Shown here piece after piece: positions 22,061 to 31,156 of a stretch of 64,000 bases of DNA. The number at the start of each line of letters is the position of its first letter. The first letter of the stretch is position 1. The DNA is taken from positions 1-64,000 of the forward strand of contig WSYH01002475.1 in assembly GCA_036426205.1 (NCBI GenBank), in the 5' to 3' direction. The position numbers were made by a program, and so were the translations under genes. Below the pieces are notes generated by a model. It did not search any database, had not been told where the DNA came from, and worked only from the letters and a program-made list of their open reading frames with translations. This stretch comes from Ascaphus truei (lineage: Eukaryota > Chordata > Amphibia > Anura > Ascaphidae).

Positions 22061-22846
22061 GTGGAGAGGAATTATAATCAGGATGTCATCCAGAAAGCTT
22101 TGGCTAAGACCAAGTGTACACCAAGAGAATCTATGCTGGTCCCAAAAGTAAAGGACACTAATAGTGCACTCATCAAGGTACCATTTGTTACACAATACAA
22201 TAGAGATGCACATAGAATTAATAAAATACTAAACTCTCACTGGCCTATTCTTAAAAATGACCCTATCTTAGGAACTCTTCTACCCGACAAGGTTCAAATG
22301 ATATATAGAAAAGCACCTAACATTAAAAATAAGGTAGCACCAAGTGCACTAAAAAATGTTAGATTAAACAGCAATCCAACCTGGTTGGACCCCCCGAAAG
22401 GTTTTTTCAATTGTAAATACTGTACTGCCTGCAAATATAGCTCTAACATTATTGATAGCTTTCATTCTAATAATACACAAAAAAGCTACAAAATAAAACA
22501 ACATTTAAATTGTAGGTCCAATTTTGTAATCTATTTACTAGAATGTGAATGTGGTCTACAATATATTGGGAAAACTATAAGATCTTTAAAAACCCGTATA
22601 TTGGAACACATAAGAAACATAAAAAGAAAATTGACCACACACAGTGTCTCAAATCATTTTTATTTATCACACAATTCAGATCCTAAAGGGTTAAAATTTA
22701 AAGCCATCGAACAGGTTATGCCTCACTGGAGAGGGGGTAATAGAGATAAAGCACTGATAAAAAGAGAATCATATTGGATGTTCGAACTAAAAACCATGTC
22801 TCCTGCTGGTCTGAATTTGGAATTTGATTTGAAACCTTTTCTATAA
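22061..22846 (+). CDS. Penelope-like element: linker and GIY-YIG endonuclease, 261 aa, 5' truncated
   Basis: PLE proteins join a reverse transcriptase to a C-terminal GIY-YIG nuclease that nicks target DNA for primed reverse transcription. Here only the C-terminal third remains, and it is fully open. Residues about 58-90 ('FVTQYNRDAHRINKIL..HWPIL') are the conserved linker. Residues about 140-146 (CKYCTAC) are the paired cysteines of the PLE zinc-binding linker. 'NFVIYLLECECGLQYIGKT' begins the nuclease, 'LKTRILEH' holds the catalytic Arg, and 'IKRESYWMFELKTMSPAGLN' holds the metal-binding Glu and the PLE C-terminal signature. The first ATG is simply the first after truncation. The 3' UTR is split by an LTR at 22907 and resumes at 24696. 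Confidence 0.85.
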   Translation: MERNYNQDVIQKALAKTKCTPRESMLVPKVKDTNSALIKVPFVTQYNRDAHRINKILNSHWPILKNDPILGTLLPDKVQMIYRKAPNIKNKVAPSALKNVRLNSNPTWLDPPKGFFNCKYCTACKYSSNIIDSFHSNNTQKSYKIKQHLNCRSNFVIYLLECECGLQYIGKTIRSLKTRILEHIRNIKRKLTTHSVSNHFYLSHNSDPKGLKFKAIEQVMPHWRGGNRDKALIKRESYWMFELKTMSPAGLNLEFDLKPFL

Positions 22847-22906
22847 TGTTACTTATGCCCTGTTTCTTGTTTCCACATTAGATTTCATCTATTCCTATGA
22901 ATCAAC

Positions 22907-24695
22907 TGTAACGGGTATTCCACCCCACCCAATCTCATATATAGTGTGGGTGAGTAGAACATGCAGTGTTACCGGTGTGGTGCATTACCTGTTGGCTCGC
23001 AGGAGGGCTGAGCTTCCGCCACGGGGAACCTGGGGCAATTATACTAGGGGTAACCACTTACTCAATAGGTGCAGCGCCTCCACCTGCGATGGCTCCCACC
23101 AGAGGGGGAGTGGATCCTCGCAGGACAAACACAATGATCACATACACAATGGGGTATAATAACTAAGGACTTTACTAACATGTAATACGACACATCACAT
23201 TCATAACATAACCTGTGTCCCTCTCAGGAGGAGACACTAACCGTGACGTCTCGCAGGACGTTTCCCCAACACTAGGTGATCCCACCCAGTGTCCAAAGAA
23301 CCCCACCCAATGTCCCGCACTCTTGCAGAGAATCAATGGGTGACTGCGCAGTCACTATTAAGCTAAGGGCCCGGTGGTGCACTTAGAACTGTAGATACCT
23401 GCCGAGCACTCCAGTGCTCGGGTCAGCAACGCTTCACAAAGGGTCAGACGCGTGATGAATCCGTCTGATCCTATCCTGGCGATATTCTCTGTGACCCCAA
23501 CGTGGGTCCGAACTCCGTCACTGGAACCGCAGCATCCGCTGAGTCCCTCTCTAACGATACAGCAACATGACACACCCTGCACTACAGGCCGTCCCTATAG
23601 CACAGCATCCTTAAGTGGCTTAAGGTCAATCTCCTAGGGCATTCGGGGTTGCCTATCCTATATAGGTAGGTCTTGTACCCACCCTACTCATAATACGGGC
23701 CCTGGGCCATGGATCCCCGGACTGGTTACCGCTATGAACCCCCCCCAGTTGCCTCGCACTACGCGCAACGCCGGCCTGGGCAATGGCTCCCCGGATTGGT
23801 TACCGCTATGAACCCCCCCCTCGCCTCGCCACTCGCAACACGGACCCTGAGCTATGGCTCCCCGGACTGGTTACCGCTCTGAACCCCCCAGCTGTCTCGT
23901 GCCACTAACTTACAACAGGACCCTGGGCTATGGCTCCCCGGATTGGTTACCGCTATGAAACCCCCCCAGTTGTCCCTATCTTCCCTTCTGTTCCCCAGTT
24001 GCCAACTAAAGTAAGTGACAGGTTCCCTATCCTGAGGGCTGTCTCTGGCAACACTCACACTACTGGGGGACTCAGGGCTATCTTGGGCCAAGGGGGTGCT
24101 GGCCTAGTACAGGGAGTCCCTCGCTCCTGTACCCTACCTCCTTCCCTTGTCTGCTCCTTGCTCTCACTGCCCACGTAGCTGCAAGCCTGCCAAATGTATC
24201 CACTTCTCCACCTGGCAGTCCTACAGCCCTATTGGCTCCTATGAAGCACCTGGTGCCTCCCTCGCTAAGCACTATGGGAATTGTAGTCCCTGGGCGCCTG
24301 TAATAACATTGGGACCGCATGCGTGCCTTTCCTACACCTGCACTAACCCCTAATGGCCGCCGCAACATCCCTCTCACTGTCCCTACTCTCGCGCGACTCT
24401 CCTGGCTGGCTCCTACACTCGCGCGATCACTGCGCATGCGCGAGTGGTGGAGTAATGGCGGCGCTCTCTTCGCCGGCCGCTGGGACCTTAGAGACGCGAA
24501 TGCAGCCTTAGCAACGGCCCGATCGCGTCCCCGGCAACCGGCCCGCTCGCGGAGACAGCGCACCGCTCCCTGCAACGGCCCCCACCCTTGGGATGGCCGT
24601 CGGGTCTGCCGCTGGCCTCCGGCAGCACCCGGCATCTCTCCTGGCCACGGAGGCTCCCTAGGAGGACGAAGGGGGAAACAGGTGACCTGGCTACA
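22907..24695 (-). mobile_element. Solo LTR, gypsy-related subfamily B
   Basis: TG...CA ends (TGTAACGGGTATTCC ... GGTGACCTGGCTACA on the plus strand) and an exact 4-bp duplication, caac, at 22903-22906 and 24696-24699 define it. Sense is the minus strand, judged from the element at 28.4-33.8 kb whose LTR is nearly identical. It interrupts the 3' UTR of the PLE at 22.06-25.5 kb, so it is the younger insertion. In sense order it carries an NRF1-like GCGCATGCGC (24431-24441), a ZNF143-like ACTACAATTCCCATAGTGC (24269-24290) and a CCAAT box (about 24235). Confidence 0.88.
23696..23985. repeat. LTR-B internal tandem repeat, four ~70-bp units
   Basis: Four units share 'atggctccccggactggtta' followed by ccgctatgaacccccc, spaced about 66-77 bp. 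The same four-unit array appears at 31945-32215 and 32808-33080 in the other LTR-B sequence. Confidence 0.88.
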
Positions 24696-25555
24696 CAACT
24701 ATGCTTTATAATTAGCTAGTTTCCCTGTTCTGAATTATATTGTTTTACTTACTGCCTATTTATTTCATATATACCTGTTTTTATGTTTATATTTTTATAA
24801 TGTTTATTTAAACATTTTTTATATCTATGCATTAGCATTTTTAAAGATACATTTCTGCATTAAATTTTCAACATAGATTGATTGTATTATTTTTTGGACC
24901 TCTGCATATGTAAGATGTAGAGGGATTAATTACATGTCTCTTTCTATCTCATGTGTATCCACTCAGTATAATCGTTAACCCAATTAAAATCTAGTTAGCC
25001 ATTCACCAATGGGAACTAAGTTAGGGGTATATATGCATCCCACACCCATCACAAAGTCACTCCTGATGAAATCGATGAGATGAAACGCGTAGAGTGACGT
25101 CTGTACTACTGGCCGGAACCCCTGGAAGCCGATGACATCACTTCCTGTGCAGTTGGAACGCAAACCAGTGACACGCACGCCACGGAAGGAGGGGAACCAG
25201 ATACACCATCTATCCGGCTGCTGAGATCCACTGCGTGTGATCGAAATGCTTTTAAACTTTTGAAATCATGTGAGTGTAATACCTTTCACTTACCTTTTAT
25301 AAATTCTTGGTATACAGTCTGCGCTATGTCCAGTCTTCTTTTCTAAGGTCTCTTGGATTCTATATGGGGCTGAGATTGATTTCCTGAATACAGTGTGACA
25401 TCCATACTCTGGGAAAGATACCTTTATGTGCCTTTAACCTTCTCACACTTGTGAGTACATCTGCATTAGATCAGCCAATTTATTTAATTTGTCACAGCAA
25501 TATTGCACTATCTATATACATTTTTGTTTTCACATATCCCTGCGCTTCCCGGAGA
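24696..25555 (+). mobile_element. PLE 3' untranslated region and terminal repeat
   Basis: This is AT-rich sequence continuing the PLE after the solo LTR. It contains the hammerhead at 25056-25098 and then an uncharacterised tail up to the L2 LINE that starts at about 25562. No coding frame is seen. Confidence 0.6.
25056..25098 (+). ncRNA. Hammerhead ribozyme (PLE terminal repeat), near-canonical
   Basis: All three stems and the full core can be drawn. Stem I is a perfect seven-pair GTCACTC (25056-25062) with GAGTGAC (25092-25098). The core is CTGATGA (25063-25069), a short stem II is ATC/GAT with a GATGA loop, and the second core strand is GAA. Stem III is AC/GT with a two-base loop, and the cleavage residue is A in GTA (25091). 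The two-pair stem III is the known minimal type I form in PLEs. It lies downstream of the GIY-YIG frame in the same orientation, where the ribozyme is thought to process the transcript. Confidence 0.85.
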
Positions 25556-25561
25556 TTCATC

Positions 25562-28000
25562 CCTACAGGGGTTGAAAGGTAAATTTGTGTGTCGTCAGCA
25601 TAGAGGTGATATTTAAACCCAAAAGATGTGATTAGGTCACCTAGAGAGAGTGTGTAGAGAGAAAAGAGAAGGGGTCCCAGGACAGAGCCCTGGGGTACCC
25701 CCTCAGAGAGATCAATAGAGGAGGAGGAGGTGTTAGCAAAAGAGACACTGAAGGTACGATGGGAGAGGTAAGAGGATATCCAGGATAAAGCTTTGTTCCG
25801 AATACCAAGAGTATGGAGAATGTGAAGGAGAAGAGGGATGGTCCACGGTGTTGAATGCTGCAGAGAGGTCGAGTAATATGAGCAGAGTGTAATGACCTCT
25901 GTCTTTGGCAGCGTGGAGGTCGTCAGCTATTTTAGTGAGGGCTGTTTCAGTAGAGTGAGCAGTGCGGAAGCCAGATTGTAGAGGGTCTAGGACAGAATAG
26001 GTATTGAGAAAGTGTAGCAATCGAGAGAATACAAGACGTTCAAGGAGTTTGGAGGCAAAAGGCAGGAGGGAGACAGGTCGATAGTTAGAAGGACAGGTAG
26101 GGTCAAGCTTGCTGTTTTTGAGTAATGGTATAACGGTTGCATGCTTGAAGGATGAAGGAAAGGTACCAGAGTTGAGGGAAGAGTTAAAGATCTGTGTGAG
26201 CATAGAGATTATAGAAGGAGCAAGAGGTTTTAGGAGATGGGAGGGAATGGGATCAAGAGGGCATGTGGTAGAGGGAGAAGAGGAGATCAGTAGTGACACA
26301 TCCTCCTCCGAGATAGCGGAAAAAGAGTCAAGAAAGGCAGGAGGAGAGTTGGGAAGCATGGTGGGATGGGAGGAGGCAACAGATGGGATGTTCTGCCGTA
26401 TGGACTCCACCTTTTCCTTAAAAAAGTCAGCAAAGTCCTGAGGTGAGATGGAAGAAGAAGAGGAGGCAGCTGAGGGTGGTCTGAGTAGAGAGTCAAAGAC
26501 AGAAAAGAGACGGCGTGGGTTAGACTTGTGTGTGTTGATTAGTGATGAAAAGTAGGTTTGTTTAGCCTGAAAGAGGGCAGAGTTGAAACAGGATAGCATA
26601 CATTTGTAGTGAATGAAGTCTGCGAGCGTATGAGATTTCCTCCAGAGGCGTTCAGAGGAACAAGTGGAGGAACGCAGCATGCGTGTGTGGAAGTTTAGCC
26701 AGGGTCTGGGGTTAGAAGGGCGAGGACGGCAGAGAGAAAGCGGGGCATGAAGATCAAGAGAGGAAGATAAGGCAGAGTTGTAGTTCCTGACCAGGTTGTC
26801 AGGGTCTGAAGCAGAACTGAGAGAGGAGAGGGAGGAGCGTAAAGTGGAATCAAGAGCTGGTAGGTTAATAGAGCGCAGGTTTCTGCAAAAACGAGGGCGA
26901 GATGGAGATGGAGATGGAGAGAAGCGAGAGAGAGAGAGAGAGAGAAGTTTTTAGTGAAAACCAGGTCTAGGTAGTGGCCATCCTTGTGGGTGCTGGCTTC
27001 AGTCCACTGTTGAAGGCCAAAAGAAGAGGTTAGAGAAAGAAAGCGGGAAGGCCAAGAGAGGGGTCATCAATGTGGCAATTGAAGTCCCCAAGGAGAAGAA
27101 CAGGGTAGTCTGAGGAAAGAAAGAAAGAGAGCCAGGATTCAAAGTGAGTGAGAAAGGCAGAAGGGGAATGAGTAGAGGTAGGTGGGAGATAGATGACCGC
27201 CACATGGACCGGGAGAGGAGAGAAGATCTAGACTGTGTGAAACTCAAAGGAGGGAAAAGCAAGAGAGGGGGGAATAGAAACTGTTCGGTAGCGGCAGAGA
27301 GAGGAGAGCAGGAGCCCCACGCCTCCACCCCTGCCACCAGGGCGCGGAGTGTGGGAGAAGGAAAGGCCACCATAGGAGAGGGCAGCTTCCAGAGCAGAGT
27401 CAGTCTGAGTGAGCCAGGTCTCAGTTATGGCAAATAGGAGCAGGAGTGAGAGAGAAAGAAGTCATGCACAGAGAGGAACTTGTTAGAGAGGGAGCGAGCA
27501 TTCCAAAGGGCACAGGAGAAAGGGAGAGAGGAGGGAGGGTGGCAGGGGATGTGTATGAGGTTGGAGGGGTTAACACCAGAAGGAGTAGAAGTTGCATGTG
27601 GAAGGCAAGGACGAGAGCAAGTAGAAATAAGGCAGGGACCAGGATTGAGAGAGATATCCCCAGAAGCAAGGAGGAGAAGCATGGACAGAAAGAGAATGTG
27701 TGAGGATGATTTGTAGGGGTGTGTTTTAGTGCAGGAGGTATAGCTGTATGGTGACAGAGGGCGCAGGTAAGAGAGGAGTTCATGTGAACTGAGAAGTGGT
27801 GAAGTAAGGAGAGATGGCGAAATATGAATAGAGTTAGAGACATGATGAGGCTGGTGGAAGGAAGTGCATAATTTGAAAATAAGTGAGGTTACAGCAAATA
27901 TAAAAAGTGAAGGCGGCATCACAGCAATAGTAATGTGTTGAGATGTGCAGTCTGGGATGATATCCTCCTTTCCAGCGTAGATCAAATGCAGGAATCAGAA
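25562..28000 (-). pseudogene. L2-type LINE ORF2: endonuclease and reverse transcriptase, 3' truncated
   Basis: On the minus strand the protein begins near 27985 and shows 'LASGDISLNPGP' and 'LWNARSLSNKF', the L2/CR1 APE-endonuclease start. 'LGDFNCHIDD' at about 27090-27060 is the endonuclease GDFN box. After a frame change the RT runs from about 26680: '[18 protein letters not shown]' (about 26070), '[14 protein letters not shown]' (about 25980), '[13 protein letters not shown]' (about 25870), and in another frame [10 protein letters not shown] (about 25690) and YADD (about 25600). The copy stops just after YADD, so the 3' part is lost. The largest open piece is 25733-26680 (315 codons). Confidence 0.85.
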
Positions 28001-28368
28001 GCAGTAGATTGTGTCAACTTTTTCCACTTCTTTTTGAACTTCCTTTTTTAAACTTCCATACTACTTTAAAGATTTCTACTTAAAAGCATTTCTGCTTAGA
28101 AGCAAAGGCTGCAAGCAGCAATGGCTGTTTTGTGTTTACTTATATACATTTAGAAAGTCATCTGGTTGGTACAACAAACTTAATTAGCACGTGAGGGAAG
28201 TTAAATCAAATGGTTTTTCAAAGGTGGGTGTTGTCTTGCACAAGTGTGAATGATCAATTAAATTAAGACAAGAGGGGGATGATTTACAGACAGACAATTT
28301 GAGATTGTGTGTGTTTGTCTAAGTGGGAGAGTGTGTGTGTAAATGGGAGTGTGTGTGTGTGTGTGTGC
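28001..28368. other. LINE 5' flank and (GT)n microsatellite
   Basis: Upstream of the L2 ORF there is AT-rich sequence to about 28290. A GT-rich run (tgtgtgtgtgtgtgtgtg) near 28320-28368 then abuts the truncated LTR at 28369. The repeat probably mediated loss of the outer part of that LTR. Confidence 0.6.
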
Positions 28369-31079
28369 ACTATGGGAATTGTAGTCCCTGGGCGCCTGTA
28401 ATAACATTGGGGCTGCATGCGTGCCTTTCCTACACCTGCACTAACCCCTAATGGCCGCCGCAACATCCCTCTCACTGTCCCTACTCTCGCGCGACTCTCC
28501 TGGCTGGCTCCTACACTCGCGCGATCACTGCGCATGCGCGAGTGGTGGAGTAATGGCGGCGCTCTCTTCGCCGGCCGCCGGGACCTTAGAGACGCGACCG
28601 CGGCCTTAGCAACGGCCCGATCGCGTCCCCGGCAACCGGCCCGCTCGCGGAGACAGCGCACCGCTCCCTGCAACGGCCCCCACCCTTGGGATGGCCGTCG
28701 GGTCTGCCGCTGGCCTCCGGCAGCACCCGGCATCTCTCCTGGCCACGGAGGCTCCCTAGGAGGACGAAGGGGGAAACAGGTGACCTGGCTACACTCTCCC
28801 CCTGGTGAAAAACCCAACGCCCTCGCTTGGGGAACGACATAACATGGCACAATTTTACACACTGAAAAATGGCATGGCATACCCCGTACACTTAACAGAT
28901 CGGCTGCAACATCCTCAAAACATGGCATATCACACCCACTATTACCCGAGGCCAGCTGAGTATCAGCTGCTTGCTGAGACCATTTGTGGGGTGCCCCTAA
29001 CTGATCAGATGGGGGTACCTCACTTTTGCGTCCGTGAGCCTCCCCGGAGTGAATCTCGCGGAAAGCACACCCTGGAGTAACAGTCACTGGTTCAGTGCTA
29101 CTTCCTCCCCCTGGTGGAAGGAATAGCACAGTGTCCTTCACACCAACCTTTACTTGATCATCCATGGCCTGGAAGCAGCAGGCCAGGCGGCCAGGACCTT
29201 TCCCTCGGTCCACTACGTGACGAATGGGCCGCTTCTTCTTGGGCGCAAAGGAGGCAACTTCTACAAGCTCCTTTGCCACATAGTCCTTGTCCCTACATAC
29301 GTGCTCAGCTTCCACTGAGAAGCGAGAATTGGACACTGTCTCTTTACTCAAAGTCTCTGCTTCACCTGGCAGGGGGTAAAGAGTAGACACCTTACCCCTG
29401 CAGTGATTCTCGGTGGCCAACAGGTCCTCGGGGACGCTGTCAGTTCCCACCTCGGTTGTCTCGGGACCTGCCCCCTGTACTTCTGGGGCAGTCCACTTGC
29501 TGTCCTTAAACTCGGGAGCGTTGGATCCCAGTCCTGGGACCATTTGGGTTGGAGCGCACGGGCTCTCACTCAGATCAGGAACCGTAACTCTGGCCTGTTG
29601 CACGGCCACCTCCATCGGAGCCTGTGGGGAGCAAGGGGGTTCCTTACCACTCTGCTGGCTTGCGATGGGTTTCTCTTCTTCTGGAACGATAGGCAGTGGG
29701 TACTGGTCCACTCGCACTGCTGGACAGCTATCTTCTAAGGGGGACACCTCCGCCAGGACATGATGTCGAGTGGAGCCATTCGCCCAGGTGTCCAGACTTA
29801 AGAAGCTATCGTGCTCCGCGGTCACCTGGAGGCTCACACCCAACACCCCTGGGGCAGTCAACTCACCCTTGTCGTCGTCAACAGGTACTGATCCCAAGCC
29901 TGGGACCGATGGTACCTCTGTAGGCCGGACTGGCCGTGGTAGGGCACACAGGCCCACAGCAGGCTCTATATCCGCCGAGACAGTTGGTTCAATGACATCA
30001 CTAGAGTGGTCCGCCGGCCGGCGCATCACCACAAGTGGTTGGTCGCTGAAATCACTAAAAGAAGATGGGGGTACAGACACCTTACCCTGTGAATCCTCTG
30101 GCTCCTCTGCTGGTTCGGCAGGCTGGGGCACAATAGACTTCAATAACCCCACACCGCAACACTCACAGTAGGACCACCATGTCAATGTCTCTCTAGAACA
30201 GTCACAAGTGGGGCTAAAACACTGTATGCCCATTTCTCCTTCCACCTCGATGGTCCTGTAGTCGAGGGATAACCGAGACACTTTGGCTCCCTGAGCATGG
30301 GCTTCTTGCAGGCAGGAGCACATGAAGAGAAGAGAATCTACTCCGGGCGCGCTCCAGGCCACATACGCATTAGGGTGTATCCCCTGACAGTCTATCTCTG
30401 TTTCTTGCTCAGAAAGAAAGTAATCTATGTCTACGACAATGCCTTCCTTCTCCTCCTGGTGAACAGAAGGGTCTAATGGCGGTTCACTGTGCTCACTCCC
30501 CCTGGTGGAATTTAAAGGAGGGGTGTGCTCTATCACTGAGTGGCTCTGGCTCTGCACTGAGTCACTCACATTACGGGGGCGGGGCTCTGGTTTTCCCGCC
30601 AGTCCCGGATGGTTTTCTGCAGAACATTTGGGAGCAGCCGCACATGTGCGATTTGGATTTGGCGGAAGCCGCCCGTTTAGGTGGGACTCACTATTAGCCT
30701 CCCTTGCTACAGGAGCCTCCATTTTGATCACAGTCCTGCTAACTACATTAGGGCTCTCGTTGCATGCAGGAACGGCCGATTCAGGGTAAATAAAGGGGCA
30801 CCCCTCGTTCGGACCCTCGGACAGACTCAAGAATTGGGGACCATCTTCCTCGCTTATGGCATGGTCTACATACATCAGTATAGTACTCCACTGCCAGGTG
30901 ATATCATACCTTCGTCCTCTGACCCATGTACGACCCAGGCCAGGGAGCTTTCGAACCTGCGCCTGAACGTCCAGCAGAGACACGCCAGAAGGAACTGCCC
31001 CCACGGCCACCATGTGGTTAGGAGTTGCACTGAGCTTCAAGGCCCAGGTGGAGACCTCCTGTCTGGAGAGCGCCCACAT
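28284..31079 (-). CDS. Single long ORF of element B: gag-like N-terminus with acidic, cysteine-containing body
   Basis: I choose MWALSRQEV (31079) as the start; an upstream in-frame ATG at 31127 lies in poly-T leader. Residues about 20-85 (NHMVAVGAVP, VQAQVRKLPGLGRTWVRGRR, ILMYVDHAI) resemble the RRM-like N-terminus of PNMA-type gag proteins, and MVAV..VP recurs at the gag start of element A. Residues about 250-310 hold clustered cysteines (CSC, CFSPTCDC, YCECCG), a possible zinc site but not a CCHC knuckle. The rest is Pro/Glu/Ser-rich and probably disordered. A basic patch, PKKKRPIRH, lies at about residue 635. The interior encodes 762 codons; the frame then reads into the 3' LTR and stops in the GT repeat (931 codons). 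Function unknown. Confidence 0.6.
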   Translation of the reverse strand: MWALSRQEVSTWALKLSATPNHMVAVGAVPSGVSLLDVQAQVRKLPGLGRTWVRGRRYDITWQWSTILMYVDHAISEEDGPQFLSLSEGPNEGCPFIYPESAVPACNESPNVVSRTVIKMEAPVAREANSESHLNGRLPPNPNRTCAAAPKCSAENHPGLAGKPEPRPRNVSDSVQSQSHSVIEHTPPLNSTRGSEHSEPPLDPSVHQEEKEGIVVDIDYFLSEQETEIDCQGIHPNAYVAWSAPGVDSLLFMCSCLQEAHAQGAKVSRLSLDYRTIEVEGEMGIQCFSPTCDCSRETLTWWSYCECCGVGLLKSIVPQPAEPAEEPEDSQGKVSVPPSSFSDFSDQPLVVMRRPADHSSDVIEPTVSADIEPAVGLCALPRPVRPTEVPSVPGLGSVPVDDDKGELTAPGVLGVSLQVTAEHDSFLSLDTWANGSTRHHVLAEVSPLEDSCPAVRVDQYPLPIVPEEEKPIASQQSGKEPPCSPQAPMEVAVQQARVTVPDLSESPCAPTQMVPGLGSNAPEFKDSKWTAPEVQGAGPETTEVGTDSVPEDLLATENHCRGKVSTLYPLPGEAETLSKETVSNSRFSVEAEHVCRDKDYVAKELVEVASFAPKKKRPIRHVVDRGKGPGRLACCFQAMDDQVKVGVKDTVLFLPPGGGSSTEPVTVTPGCAFREIHSGEAHGRKSEVPPSDQLGAPHKWSQQAADTQLASGNSGCDMPCFEDVAADLLSVRGMPCHFSVCKIVPCYVVPQARALGFSPGGECSQVTCFPLRPPREPPWPGEMPGAAGGQRQTRRPSQGWGPLQGAVRCLRERAGCRGRDRAVAKAAVASLRSRRPAKRAPPLLHHSRMRSDRASVGASQESRARVGTVRGMLRRPLGVSAGVGKARMQPQCYYRRPGTTIPIVHTHTHTLPFTHTLSHLDKHTQSQIVCL
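28369..28793 (-). repeat. 3' LTR of element B, outer part missing
   Basis: It corresponds to the last ~425 bp (plus-strand sense) of LTR-B, from 'cactatgggaattgtagtcc' to 'ggtgacctggctaca'. Its left edge is the GT microsatellite. In sense orientation the purine tract caccagggggagag precedes it, the expected polypurine priming site. Confidence 0.85.
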
Positions 31080-31138
31080 GGTAAAAATTGGAATTGGACA
31101 ATTTGAAAAAAAAAAGGAACAGGGCACCCCAGGTCTAT

Positions 31139-31156
31139 CTCAGCAGCGCCTCCAAA
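31139..31156 (-). promoter_or_regulatory. Primer-binding site of element B
   Basis: TTTGGAGGCGCTGCTGAG directly follows the 5' LTR in sense orientation and matches the equivalent site of gypsy A at 15207-15224, apart from one extra base and one substitution. Confidence 0.6.
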
